NCBI RefSeq assembly: GCF_009769385.1
Contig: NZ_VKAB01000008.1
Coordinates: forward strand, 1 to 64,000
Source: Saccharothrix deserti
GTDB lineage: Bacteria > Actinomycetota > Actinomycetes > Mycobacteriales > Pseudonocardiaceae
Direction of reading: 5' to 3'
DNA: 64,000 nt
In this document: positions 27,491 through 35,837 of the stretch, in pieces
Numbering within the stretch: position 1 is the stretch's first letter
How the letters are laid out: every line of letters begins with the position of its first letter
Notes under the pieces: generated by a model
Told to the model about the DNA's origin: nothing
The model's database searches: none
The model's input: only the letters and a program-made list of their open reading frames with translations
Program-made: the position numbers and the translations under genes

Positions 27491-29983
27491 GTGGAGCAAG
27501 GGAGCCTGCCCGAAGTGTCGGTGGTCGTGGTCAACTACCGCGGCGCCGACGACACGATCACCTGCCTGCGCGCGTTGTTCGGCGACCTCGACTACCCGGG
27601 GGACAAACTCCAGGTCATCGTGGTCGACAACGCGTCGGGCGACGGCAGCGCGGACCGCATCCGGGCCGCCGCGCCGAACGCGGACGTGGTCGAGGCGCCG
27701 GCCAACCTGGGCTTCGCGGGCGGCTGCAACCTGGGCGTGCGCGGTGCGCGCGGCTCGGTCGTCGCGTTCCTCAACAACGACGCCCGCCCGCACGCCGGGT
27801 GGCTGCGCGAGGCGGTGCGGGTGCTGCGCGCCGAGCCCGCCGTCGGCGCGGTGGCGAGCAAGGTGCTCGACTGGGACGGCCGCCAGATCGACTTCGTGGA
27901 CGGCGGCCTGACCTGGTTCGGCATGGGCTACAAGCGGCACGCGGGCGAGCCGGACGACGGCACCCACGACACACCGCGCGACGTGCTGTTCGGCACCGGC
28001 TCGGCACTCGTCGTGCGGACCGGCGTGTACCGCGAGCTGGGCGGGTTCGACGAGCGGTTCTTCATGTTCTACGAGGACGTCGACCTCGGCTGGCGGATGA
28101 ACCTGCGCGGCTGGCGCGTCCGGTACGTGCCCACTTCCCTGACCTACCACAAGCACCACGCCTCGATGTCCAGTGTGGACACGAGCCGTGAGCTGTACCT
28201 GTTGGAGCGCAACGCCCTCGCGTCGCTCTACAAGAACTTCTCCGACGAGACGCTGGCCAAGGCGCTGCCCGCCGCGCTCGCCCTGGTGGTCCGCCGGGCC
28301 ACCGCGCGCGGCGAGTTGGACGCCACCCAGCTGGAGATCACCCGCCGTCCCGAGAACCCCGCCAACGACCGCGCGCCGGTGCCGGTGTCGCGGCAGGCGC
28401 TGGCCGGGTTCCTCGCGATCGACCAGTTCGTGGAGCTGCTGCCGGAGCTGGCCGAGTCGCGCAAGCAGGAGCAGGCCGCGCGCCGGGTGTCGGACGCCGA
28501 CCTCGTGCCGCTGATGCGCAAGGCGATGGAGCCCGCCTACCCGCTGCCCCGCTACCTGGCCGCGCACGACGTGCTGGTCGACGTGTTCGGGCTGGAGGAG
28601 GTGTTCGGCCGGCCGCGCCGGGTGCTGGTGATCACCGGTGACGCCATCTCGGAGAAGATGGCCGGTCCCGCGATCCGGGCCTGGAACATGGCCGACGTGC
28701 TGGCCGGCGAGCACGAGGTCCGGCTGGTCACGATCAACCCGCTGTGCGAGCCGCCCGAGTCGTCGTTCCCGGTGACCCGCGCCGCGCCGCGCGAGCTCGT
28801 CGAGCACGCCCGGTGGGCCGACATCGTCGTGCTCCAGGGCCACGTGCTGGAGAACCTGGGCTTCCTCAAGGAGCCCGGCAACACCAAGATCGTCGTCTGC
28901 GACATCTACGACCCGATGCACCTGGAGCTGCTGGAGCAGGGCAAGGACTCGACCGACGAGCAGCGCGAGCTGGACCTGGTGGGCGTCACCCGGATCATCG
29001 ACAACCAGCTGCGGCGCGGCGACTTCTTCCTGTGCGCCTCCGAGCGGCAGCGGCACTTCTGGCTCGGCCACCTGACCGCGATCGGCCGGCTCACACCCTC
29101 GCTGTACGACAACGACCCCACCACGCGCTCCCTGCTGGCCGAGGCGCCGTTCGGGCTGCCCGGCAAGCCGCCGCAGCGCACCGGGCCGGGGTTGCGCTCG
29201 ACGTTGGGCATCGACGACGCGGACAAGGTCGTGCTGTGGGCTGGCGGCGTCTACAGCTGGTTCGACCCGCTGACCCTGCTGCACGCGGTGGACCGGCTGC
29301 GGACCCGCCGGTCGGACGTGCGGCTGGTGTTCCTGGGCATGAAGCACCCGAACCCCGAGGTGCCGGACATGGACATCGCCGGGCAGACCCGCGCGCTGGC
29401 CAAGCGGCTCGACCTCGTCGGGACGCACGTGTTCTTCAACGAGACGTGGGTGCCCTACCACGAGCGGCAGAACTGGCTGCTCGACGCGGACGCGGGCGTG
29501 ACCACGCACTACGAGCACGTGGAGACGACGTTCGCGTTCCGGACCCGGGTGCTGGACTACCTGTGGGCGGGGCTGCCGATCGTGACCACGGACGGCGACT
29601 CGTTCGCCGACCTCGTGCGGCGCGAGGGGTTGGGCGTCGTGGTGCCGTCGGAGGACGCCGCCGCGTTGGCCGACGCGCTGGAGAAGGTCATGTACGACGC
29701 CGAGTTCGCCGCCGGCTGCGTCGAGCGGATCGCGGCCGTGCGGGAGCGGTTCACCTGGGAGAACGTGCTCGCGCCGCTGACCGAGTTCTGCCGCAACCCG
29801 CGGCCCGCCGCCGACCGCCTGCCGGGGTCGTCGTTCATGGTGCCCAACCGGCCGCTCGGACGGCGGGAGAAGGTGCAGCGGGACGTGCAGCTGGTCAAGG
29901 AGTACTTGAGCGCGGGCGGCGCGGGCGAGGTGGCACGTCGGGCGACCGGTCGGGTGCTGAAGAAGTTGCGCGGCCGTGGCTAG
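27491..29983 (+). CDS. Two-domain glycosyltransferase, GT2 fused to GT-B
   Basis: An 830-residue protein with two catalytic modules. Residues 1-320 are a GT2 domain: VSVVVVNYRGADDTITCL, VVDNASGDGSAD, VAFLNNDARPHAGW and FFMFYEDVDLGWRMNLRGW. Residues about 370-780 are a GT-B domain: RRVLVITGDAISEKMAGPAIR, VVLWAGGVYSWFDPLTLL and TRVLDYLWAGLPIVTTDGD. This pairing suggests sequential addition of two sugars at one membrane site, as in bifunctional galactofuranosyl or capsule synthases; that is inference. GTG 27491 has no clear ribosome binding site. The stop overlaps the next glycosyltransferase by eight bases. Confidence 0.87.
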   Translation: MEQGSLPEVSVVVVNYRGADDTITCLRALFGDLDYPGDKLQVIVVDNASGDGSADRIRAAAPNADVVEAPANLGFAGGCNLGVRGARGSVVAFLNNDARPHAGWLREAVRVLRAEPAVGAVASKVLDWDGRQIDFVDGGLTWFGMGYKRHAGEPDDGTHDTPRDVLFGTGSALVVRTGVYRELGGFDERFFMFYEDVDLGWRMNLRGWRVRYVPTSLTYHKHHASMSSVDTSRELYLLERNALASLYKNFSDETLAKALPAALALVVRRATARGELDATQLEITRRPENPANDRAPVPVSRQALAGFLAIDQFVELLPELAESRKQEQAARRVSDADLVPLMRKAMEPAYPLPRYLAAHDVLVDVFGLEEVFGRPRRVLVITGDAISEKMAGPAIRAWNMADVLAGEHEVRLVTINPLCEPPESSFPVTRAAPRELVEHARWADIVVLQGHVLENLGFLKEPGNTKIVVCDIYDPMHLELLEQGKDSTDEQRELDLVGVTRIIDNQLRRGDFFLCASERQRHFWLGHLTAIGRLTPSLYDNDPTTRSLLAEAPFGLPGKPPQRTGPGLRSTLGIDDADKVVLWAGGVYSWFDPLTLLHAVDRLRTRRSDVRLVFLGMKHPNPEVPDMDIAGQTRALAKRLDLVGTHVFFNETWVPYHERQNWLLDADAGVTTHYEHVETTFAFRTRVLDYLWAGLPIVTTDGDSFADLVRREGLGVVVPSEDAAALADALEKVMYDAEFAAGCVERIAAVRERFTWENVLAPLTEFCRNPRPAADRLPGSSFMVPNRPLGRREKVQRDVQLVKEYLSAGGAGEVARRATGRVLKKLRGRG

Positions 29984-31061
29984 GCCGTTGCGGGTGCTGA
30001 TCGACGGCACGCCGCTGCTCGGGCAGCGGACCGGGATCGGCCGGTACACGGCGGCGTTGGCCGAGGAGCTGGCGTCGATGCTGGACGAGGTCGACGTGCG
30101 GGCGGTCGCGTTCACCCTGCGCGGGTGGCGTGCGCTGCGGACCGTGCTGCCGCACGACGTGGTGGCGCGCGGGTTGCCCGTGTCGGCGCGGTTGCTGCGG
30201 GAGTTCTGGCTGCGCATGCCGTTCCCGCCGGTGGAGTTCCTGGCCGGGCCGACCGATGTCATGCACGGGACGAACTTCGTCCTGCCGCCTGCCCTCAGGG
30301 CGGGTGGCGTGACGACCATCCACGACCTGGCGTTCCTGGACACGCCGGGCGACCTGCCGCCGTCCGACCGGAGGCTGCCGGAGCTGGTGGAGCAGTCGGC
30401 TTTGCGCGCGGATGTCGTCTGCACGCCGACGCGTGCCGTGGCCGAGGTGGTGATGGACCGGTTCGGCGTGCCGGAGTCGAAGATCGTGGTGACGCCGCTG
30501 GGCGTCGACCCCGCGTGGTTCGCCGCCAGGTCGCCGTCACCTGCTCTGCGTGCGCGGTTGAAGCTGCCGTCGGAGTACTTGCTGTTCGTGGGGGCCGGCG
30601 GGCCGCGCAAGGGCTTGGGGACGCTGCTGACCGCCCATGCCGCGCGGCCGTCGTTGCCGCCGTTGGTGCTGGCCGGGCCGCACGCGGTCGGTTCGGATGG
30701 TCGCGTGATGCGGACCGGGTACCTGAACGACGTCGACCTGCGGAGTGTCGTGGCGGGGGCGGCGGCGTTGGTGCTGCCGTCGCGTGACGAGGGGTTCGGG
30801 CTGCCGGTGCTGGAGGCGTTGGCGTGCAACGTGCCCGTGGTGTGCACGGATGTGGCGGCGTTGCGCGAGGTGGCCGGTGGGCACGCGGTGCACGTGCCGG
30901 TCGGTGACGTGGAGGCGTTGGCTTCGGCCATGGTCGACGCGGTGGAGGCCCCGCCCACGCCCGCCGACCAGGCGGCACGGCGGACGCACGCGGCGGAGTT
31001 CACGTGGCGGAAGACGGCGGAGCTGACCGTCTCGGCTTACCGGCGTGCCGCCGGGCAGTGA
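29976..31061 (+). CDS. Glycosyltransferase, GT4 family
   Basis: A 361-residue GT-B enzyme: LIDGTPLLGQRTGIGRYTAAL at the N-terminus, GVTTIHDLAFLD, YLLFVGAGGPRKGLGTLL and VLPSRDEGFGLPVLEALACN. GTG 29976 overlaps the upstream gene by eight bases, so the two are translationally coupled. The last 25 bases overlap the convergent small Cys-rich gene. The acceptor and sugar are unknown; by context it completes the set of envelope glycosyltransferases in this region. Confidence 0.88.
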   Translation: MARPLRVLIDGTPLLGQRTGIGRYTAALAEELASMLDEVDVRAVAFTLRGWRALRTVLPHDVVARGLPVSARLLREFWLRMPFPPVEFLAGPTDVMHGTNFVLPPALRAGGVTTIHDLAFLDTPGDLPPSDRRLPELVEQSALRADVVCTPTRAVAEVVMDRFGVPESKIVVTPLGVDPAWFAARSPSPALRARLKLPSEYLLFVGAGGPRKGLGTLLTAHAARPSLPPLVLAGPHAVGSDGRVMRTGYLNDVDLRSVVAGAAALVLPSRDEGFGLPVLEALACNVPVVCTDVAALREVAGGHAVHVPVGDVEALASAMVDAVEAPPTPADQAARRTHAAEFTWRKTAELTVSAYRRAAGQ

Positions 31062-31327
31062 CAAGCGCGGTTGCCGACCGAGCCAGGCGCCATGGGGACC
31101 CACTGCTCGCCGGTGTCGAGGCAGTCGTCGCAGTCGTAGCCGGCGGGGTCGAGGACCTTCAGCTCGCGCTGGACGGCTTCGAGCAGCCGTGACGCGCCGC
31201 TGATGGTGAGGCCGAGCACGACCTGCCCCGGCGGTGGACCGACGGAGAGACACACGGTCTCACTCTCGTCGTCCACCCACACGCGCAACGGCGTGTCCCC
31301 TCGCAGATAGGCCACTTCAACAGCCAC
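31037..31327 (-). CDS. Small Cys-containing hypothetical protein
   Basis: A 96-residue protein, not recognised as a named family. The N-terminal half MAVEVAYLRGDTPLRVWVDDESETVCLSV is beta-rich; the C-terminal half has CDDC and CHC (YDCDDCLDTGEQW and GNRACHCPAARR), a possible metal site or redox pair. GTG 31327 has GGGAGGG five bases upstream, which supports translation. It is divergent from the Scr1-type regulator gene with an AT-rich palindromic intergenic region, and its 3' end overlaps the glycosyltransferase gene antisense by 25 bases. It may be part of the Scr1/DUF397 accessory group. Confidence 0.6.
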   Translation of the reverse strand: MAVEVAYLRGDTPLRVWVDDESETVCLSVGPPPGQVVLGLTISGASRLLEAVQRELKVLDPAGYDCDDCLDTGEQWVPMAPGSVGNRACHCPAARR

Positions 31328-31397
31328 AACACCCTCCCCGATCGACGGAATTTGGTTCTGCTAGGTTGCTCGCGCCCTCTTCTGGATGCAAGCATCA

Positions 31398-31414
31398 TTG
31401 GAATCAAATTCCAA
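31398..31414 (+). promoter_or_regulatory. Palindromic operator candidate upstream of Scr1-type regulator
   Basis: TTGGAATCAAATTCCAA is a perfect 7-bp dyad around CAA, 28 bases before the regulator start. The half-site CAAATTCC also occurs inverted as GGAATTTGG at 31347-31355, nearer the divergent small gene. The region is conspicuously AT-rich for this genome. Autoregulation by the adjacent helix-turn-helix protein is the simplest reading. Confidence 0.55.
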
Positions 31415-31441
31415 ATCTTCACTCGATCGAGGGAACGCCCG

Positions 31442-32293
31442 ATGACTCCGAAACAACGCCGCCTGGCCCGCCGCCTCCGCCAGCTCCGGGTCAACTCGGG
31501 CACGTCCCTCGAAGACGCCGCCAACCACCTCGGCTGCAAGCAGCCCAAGATCACCAAGATCGAGATCTGCCAGTTGGGCGCGAAGCCCGATGAGGTCCGG
31601 ATGCTGTGCGAGCTGTACGGCGCGGGTCGGGCCACCGTCGAGAGCATGGTCAACCTGGCGCGGACCGCGAAGACGCGCGGCTGGTACCAGGTGTACGACG
31701 AGTCGGCGAACCCGGAGAACATCGACTTCGTGGAACTGGAGACCGACGCGGTAGCGGTGTCCAACTTCGAGATCGACCTGATCCCGGGCCTCCTCCAAAC
31801 CGAGGACTACGCCCGCGCGGTGTTCCAGGTCGGACTTCCCGACATCAGCGCCGAGATCATCGACCAACGAGTCAAACTGCGGATCGCGCGCCAGCAGCGA
31901 GTGCTCGATGGCTATCTGTCCCTGTGGGCGGTCGTAACCGAAGCGGCTTTGATCCGCGCGGTGGGCGGCCGGGATGTGCACCTCAACCAGCTCACGCGCC
32001 TGCTCGAACTCGCCACCCTGCCGAACGTGCAGTTCCAGGTCATCCCGACCCGTGCCGGGGAGTACATGGCGATGGGTGTGCCGTTCTGGTGCTTCAGGTT
32101 CGACGACAACTACGGCACGGTGGCCCTGGACCATCTCAGCGGCACCACATTTCTCGAAGAAGAGGGCGATGTTGAGCGGTATAGGCTGGCGTTCCAGCAC
32201 CTGTGCAGCACGGCGTTGAGCAAGCAGGACTCGCTTGCACTGCTGCGCAAGTACGTCAAGGAGGAGCACAGCGAATGGGAGCGTCGGAGCTGA
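31442..32293 (+). CDS. Helix-turn-helix regulator with DUF5753 domain (Scr1 family)
   Basis: A 283-residue protein with an N-terminal XRE-type helix-turn-helix (RRLRQLRVNSGTSLEDAANHLGCKQPKITKIE, residues about 8-40) and a C-terminal DUF5753 domain starting FEIDLIPGLLQTEDYARA. Such proteins are described as antitoxin-like or Scr1-type regulators and are paired with small DUF397 proteins throughout filamentous actinobacteria, influencing development and antibiotic production. ATG 31442 has GAGGGA upstream; upstream in-frame codons are AT-rich and look non-coding. The stop overlaps the DUF397 start by 19 bases. Confidence 0.9.
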   Translation: MTPKQRRLARRLRQLRVNSGTSLEDAANHLGCKQPKITKIEICQLGAKPDEVRMLCELYGAGRATVESMVNLARTAKTRGWYQVYDESANPENIDFVELETDAVAVSNFEIDLIPGLLQTEDYARAVFQVGLPDISAEIIDQRVKLRIARQQRVLDGYLSLWAVVTEAALIRAVGGRDVHLNQLTRLLELATLPNVQFQVIPTRAGEYMAMGVPFWCFRFDDNYGTVALDHLSGTTFLEEEGDVERYRLAFQHLCSTALSKQDSLALLRKYVKEEHSEWERRS

Positions 32294-32463
32294 CCTTCGG
32301 GGTGTGGCGCAAGGCCAGCTACAGCGGTGCAAACTCCGGCTGCGTCGAGGTGGCGCACTCCTCCACAGGTGAAGTCGGCATCAGGGACAGCAAGGCACCG
32401 ACCACCGGCGCCCTCACCGTCTCCCGTGCGGCCTGGACGGCCTTCCTGACTTCCCGGCTATGA
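32275..32463 (+). CDS. DUF397 small protein, partner of Scr1-type regulator
   Basis: A 62-residue DUF397 protein: LTFGVWRKASYSGANSGCVEVA, IRDSKAPTTGALTVSRAAWTAFL, the complete domain. DUF397 proteins act with the neighbouring helix-turn-helix protein, in some models as toxin-like partners. GAGGAG lies in the end of the upstream gene about nine bases before ATG 32275, and the 19-base overlap gives translational coupling. Confidence 0.92.
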   Translation: MGASELTFGVWRKASYSGANSGCVEVAHSSTGEVGIRDSKAPTTGALTVSRAAWTAFLTSRL

Positions 32464-32741
32464 ATGGCCGCCTGGCTGCCGGTCGACCTGATGAGGGTTC
32501 TTGAGCTCGCTCCACGAGATCTGCCGTGAACCCGTCACGGCACAGACGCGACGCAGGAACCGCTGCCGCTCGCCATCAGGACGAGGTGCGGTCGCTTCAG
32601 GGGATCTCCCCAGCGCGGACATGGGCGAAAGGTTCTCGCACTGCTTGAGCGCAAAACCAGTGCGTTAATCCGAGTCCACCCCAACGGCCCAACAGACCCC
32701 TCGGGTGGTCACTCAGCGCGTCCACTGCGATGATGCCGGCC

Positions 32742-33182
32742 ATGAGTTTCACGGCTGTGTGGCCGATCACCGACGAGAACGACGCCGACGCGGCCGACGA
32801 GCTGACCGTCAGCACGCCAGAGGACGTGGACACGCTCCTGAGCCGCCTGGCCGACCCCGGCGCGGGTCCGGCCGTGATCGAACACCAGGACCGCGAGCTC
32901 ATCACCGACACCGAGGGCCTGCTGGGCGAGCCCGGCACCACCAAGATCCCCGACCACGACGTCGCCGCCGCCATCCACAACGGCTACGGCTACCTCACCT
33001 ACGCCGACCCGGAGCACGACTACTCGACCCTGAAGGGCGAGCCGTCCTCCCCCGAGTACCGCTCCGAGTACGTCGACTACCCGGCCGGCGCGGGCGTCCA
33101 GCCGGAAGTCCTGGCCGCCGCCCTCAAGGACTTCCTGGCCACCGCCCAGCGCCCCACCTGCGTGGACTGGCAGCCCGCCTGA
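32742..33182 (+). CDS. Imm1-type immunity protein (orphan)
   Basis: A 146-residue acidic protein resembling the Imm1 family of polymorphic toxin immunity proteins: an N-terminal strand MSFTAVWPITDEN, VDTLLSRLADPGAGPAVIEHQDR, NGYGYLTYADPEHDYSTLKGEP and SSPEYRSEYVDYPAGAGVQPEVLAAALKDFL. No toxin gene lies within several kilobases, so its target, often a deaminase-type toxin, is not visible. ATG 32742 has no ribosome binding site; GATGAT seven bases upstream may be a leaderless -10. The 278 bases before it hold no gene I can support. Confidence 0.75.
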   Translation: MSFTAVWPITDENDADAADELTVSTPEDVDTLLSRLADPGAGPAVIEHQDRELITDTEGLLGEPGTTKIPDHDVAAAIHNGYGYLTYADPEHDYSTLKGEPSSPEYRSEYVDYPAGAGVQPEVLAAALKDFLATAQRPTCVDWQPA

Positions 33183-33202
33183 GCCGGCGCGCCGTGTCGA
33201 CC

Positions 33203-33683
33203 ATGGTCAGGGCAGCCGTGCGAGAGGACGTGCCCGCGCTCATCCGCCTGCGTCTGGCGAACGCCGAGAGGCACATCCGGCTCGACCCGGCCGTCTACCG
33301 ACTGCCCGACGTCGACGCCGTCCGAAGGCACTTCGAGGACGTGCTCTCGGGCGGGTCGGACGTCCTGATCTTCGTAGCCGACGTGGGCGGCGAGATCGCG
33401 GGCATGGCGGAACTGGTCCCCCTGCCGGATCCGCCCGACCACCAGATCGCCGTGCCACGCCGCGCGGCTGACGTCCACACGGTCGTCCTGGACGGGATAT
33501 CGCGGTCGCGGCGTGGGAAAGGCCTTGCTCGGAGAGGCGGAACGAGCCGCCTCGGAACGAGGTGTGTCGGTTCTCCACGCCGGCATCCTCACGCTCAACC
33601 AGGACGCCGTCGGCTTCTACGCATCGGCGGGGTACGGACCGCGCGGGACGATGCTGCGCAAGGAACTGGGCACCCCCGGCTGA
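33203..33683 (+). pseudogene. GNAT acetyltransferase disrupted by a frameshift
   Basis: The first frame reads MVRAAVREDVPALIRLRLANAERHIRL, then VLIFVADVGGEIAGMAELV and VHTVVLDG. After GACGGG at 33491-33496 the frame shifts by one base (extra A at 33497): the acetyl-CoA loop continues in the next frame as YRGRGVGKALLGEAERAASERG, then VSVLHAGILTLNQDAVGFYASAGYGPRGTMLRKEL, ending with TGA at 33681. Both halves are well conserved, so the lesion is recent or a sequence error. Unshifted, the reading frame runs on through unrelated sequence. The intact protein would be about 160 residues, substrate unknown. Confidence 0.85.
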
Positions 33684-33688
33684 CGCGC

Positions 33689-34840
33689 TCAGGACACCAA
33701 CGTCGGCCGTTCGACGTCCCAGCGTTGCTGCGAGAACGCCTTCATGCCGGTGACCAGGCGTTCCACGTCCGCCTCCGGCCGCACGACAAGTCTCAGGAAC
33801 TGGCCGCTCAACCCCAGCTTGTTCGAGCACTCCCGCACGAACACCTGGTGCTTGAGCAGCAGGTAGTCGCGCATCTCCGCCCCGGTCACCTCACCCGACA
33901 GCTTCACCAGGATGAAGTTCGCCTGCGACGAGAAGACGTCCAGCTCCGGGATCCGCCCCAGCTCGATCCCCATCCGGTACCGGTCCATCGACAGCTTGAC
34001 CAGGCTCTCCGCGTACTCGTCCAAGTGCTCCTTGAACATGAACACCACGGCCTCGGCCAGCGAGTTCAGGTTCCACTTCGGCAGCGACGAAGCCATCTTC
34101 CGCGCCAGCCCCGGGTTCGCCACCATGTACCCGAACCGGATCCCGTGCAGCCCGAAGTTCTTCCCCAACGACTTCAGCACCACCACGTTCGACCGGATGG
34201 CCGCCTCCGACGCCACCGAGGGGTTCCGCTCCACCTCGACGAAATCGATGAACGACTCGTCGACGATCACCAGGTCCAGGTCGGACAACTCGTCCAGGAA
34301 CCGCACGACCTCGCGCCGCGGCAGGTACCCGCCGTCGGGGTTGTTCGGGTTGCACAGCACCGCCACCCGCGACCCGCGCGACCGGATGAACTTCACGTAC
34401 GCGTCCAGGTCCAGCTCGAACCCGTCGCTCTCCGGCAGCAGGAACATGTCCACCCGCTTGCCGGTCTCCAGGAACTGGTCGGTCCACCGCCCGAACGTCG
34501 GGATCGGCACCGCGATCGAATCGTGCACCCACAGGTGGTCTATCCACGTGATCAGCTCGGTCGACCCGTTCGACATCGCCACCGTCGCCGGGTTCAACCC
34601 CAGCACCGACGACAGCTGCCCGGCGATCGCGCCCGCGTCGCTCGGGTAGAACTTCAGCACCGATTCGAGGTTGCGCCCCAGGAACTGGAACATCTCCTGA
34701 CTGGGGAAGTACGGGTTGCACGGGATGCAGAAGTCCACCAGCTCCCGCGCGCCCTCCCCGAGTTTCCGGCTCAACTCGAAGTACGACGGGCTGTGGGCGG
34801 TCTGCCGAAACACGTCCGTGTCCATGCTGCTGTGCCGCAC
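33689..34840 (-). CDS. PLP-dependent aminotransferase, class I/II (HisC/CobD-like)
   Basis: A 383-residue fold-type I aminotransferase. FCIPCNPYFPSQEM at the start, VAMSNGSTELITW, VLCNPNNPDGGYLP (substrate-carboxylate loop), LVIVDESFIDF (pyridine-binding Asp) and VVLKSLGKNFGLHGIRFGY with the PLP lysine are all intact; FLRLVVRPEADVERLV holds the C-terminal arginine. It resembles histidinol-phosphate aminotransferase relatives and threonine-phosphate decarboxylase, so substrate is open. GTG 34840 has GGGAGG four bases upstream. It lies just after rmlD on the same strand; no other amino acid genes are near. Confidence 0.85.
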   Translation of the reverse strand: MRHSSMDTDVFRQTAHSPSYFELSRKLGEGARELVDFCIPCNPYFPSQEMFQFLGRNLESVLKFYPSDAGAIAGQLSSVLGLNPATVAMSNGSTELITWIDHLWVHDSIAVPIPTFGRWTDQFLETGKRVDMFLLPESDGFELDLDAYVKFIRSRGSRVAVLCNPNNPDGGYLPRREVVRFLDELSDLDLVIVDESFIDFVEVERNPSVASEAAIRSNVVVLKSLGKNFGLHGIRFGYMVANPGLARKMASSLPKWNLNSLAEAVVFMFKEHLDEYAESLVKLSMDRYRMGIELGRIPELDVFSSQANFILVKLSGEVTGAEMRDYLLLKHQVFVRECSNKLGLSGQFLRLVVRPEADVERLVTGMKAFSQQRWDVERPTLVS

Positions 34841-34910
34841 GCGACCTCCCAGCTCATCCGTGAATCCGTGAATGACTCACTGGGGTGTACGGCCCGTTCA
34901 CACCGCCGGT

Positions 34911-34948
34911 TCAGGACCTCAGGACCTGAGGATCTCAGGGACCTCAGG
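34911..34948. repeat. Short tandem repeat of TCAGGACC-like octamers
   Basis: TCAGGACC, TCAGGACC, TGAGGATC, TCAGGGACC, TCAGGG in succession, overlapping the last codons and stop of rmlD. CCTCAGG and CCTGAGG form a short dyad within it, which could act as a weak hairpin after rmlD. Confidence 0.75.
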
Positions 34949-35837
34949 GCACGGCGTGCGCCGCCACCGCGGCGGCCAACGCCTCCTGCCAGTGCCGCAG
35001 CGGCGTCAGCCCCGCGTCCGCCCACGCCCGGCCGGACAGCACCGAGTACGCCGGGCGCGGAGCGGGCCGGGGGAAGTCGGCGGTCGTGCACGGGCGCACG
35101 CGTTCCGGGTCCAGGCCCAGCTCGGCGAAGATCGCGCGGGCGAACCCGCACCACGTGGTCTCGCCGCCGCCGGTCGCGTGCAGCACCCGTGCCGGCGTGC
35201 CGCCGGAGGACACCAGTGCGGCCAACGACAGCAGGCCGTGCGCCAGGTCGAGCGACCACGTCGGCGAGCCGACCTGATCGTCCACAACGGACAACGTCTC
35301 GTTGGTGGCGGCCAGGCGCGCCATCGTCTTCACGAAGTTCGCGCCGTGCTCGCCGTAGACCCAAGCGGTGCGCACCACCCACGCACGGTCCCAAGTGGAC
35401 AGAACGCGTTCCTCGCCGGCGAGCTTGGTCCGCCCGTAGGCCGAACGCGGCCCGGTCTCGTCGGACGGCTCGTACGGCCGCGTCCCGTCACCGGGGAACA
35501 CGTAGTCCGTCGACACCTGCAGCAGCGGCACGTTGTGCTCACGGCAGCTCGTGGCCAGGTACCCCGGCCCCAGCGCGTTGACCGCGAACGCCCGGTCGAA
35601 GTCGGTCTCCGCCGCGTCCACCGCCGTGTAGGCCGCCGCGTTCACGACCACCGGCCGGAACCCGGCGTCACGCGCGGTCGAGGCGAACACGGCCACCGCG
35701 TCCGCCACCGCCGACGGGTCGGTCAGGTCCAGCTCGGCCGACGACGGCGCGTGCACCAGACCGTCCTCGGGCGCCGCCGCCACGATGTCCTGCCCGAGCT
35801 GCCCGCGACCGCCGGGCACCAGGAGTGCGAGCGCCAT
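34944..35837 (-). CDS. rmlD: dTDP-4-dehydrorhamnose reductase
   Basis: A 297-residue short-chain dehydrogenase catalysing the last step of dTDP-L-rhamnose synthesis with NADPH. VPGGRGQLGQDIVAA is the Rossmann glycine motif, VVNAAAYTAVDAAE the conserved second strand, STDYVFPGDG and YGRTKLAGE the catalytic Thr/Tyr/Lys region. ATG 35837 shares one base with the TGA of rmlB, so the two are coupled. In mycobacteria rmlD (Rv3266c) sits next to wbbL; here a block of glycosyltransferases separates them. Confidence 0.95.
   Translation of the reverse strand: MALALLVPGGRGQLGQDIVAAAPEDGLVHAPSSAELDLTDPSAVADAVAVFASTARDAGFRPVVVNAAAYTAVDAAETDFDRAFAVNALGPGYLATSCREHNVPLLQVSTDYVFPGDGTRPYEPSDETGPRSAYGRTKLAGEERVLSTWDRAWVVRTAWVYGEHGANFVKTMARLAATNETLSVVDDQVGSPTWSLDLAHGLLSLAALVSSGGTPARVLHATGGGETTWCGFARAIFAELGLDPERVRPCTTADFPRPAPRPAYSVLSGRAWADAGLTPLRHWQEALAAAVAAHAVP

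Noticed and set aside
26981-31003. Very long open frame antisense to the glycosyltransferase genes
   Set aside because: It is the codon-position shadow of real plus-strand genes in GC-rich DNA; the translation is low complexity (Arg/Val/Gln/His) with no family features.
20000-31061. Secondary-metabolite gene cluster
   Set aside because: Glycosyltransferases and sugar genes here match the conserved cell-envelope block; no polyketide, peptide or terpene synthase is present.
32464-32741. Additional gene in the gap between DUF397 and Imm1 genes
   Set aside because: Only short frames without a ribosome binding site or recognisable translation; a minus-strand frame there overlaps the Imm1 gene and looks like a shadow.
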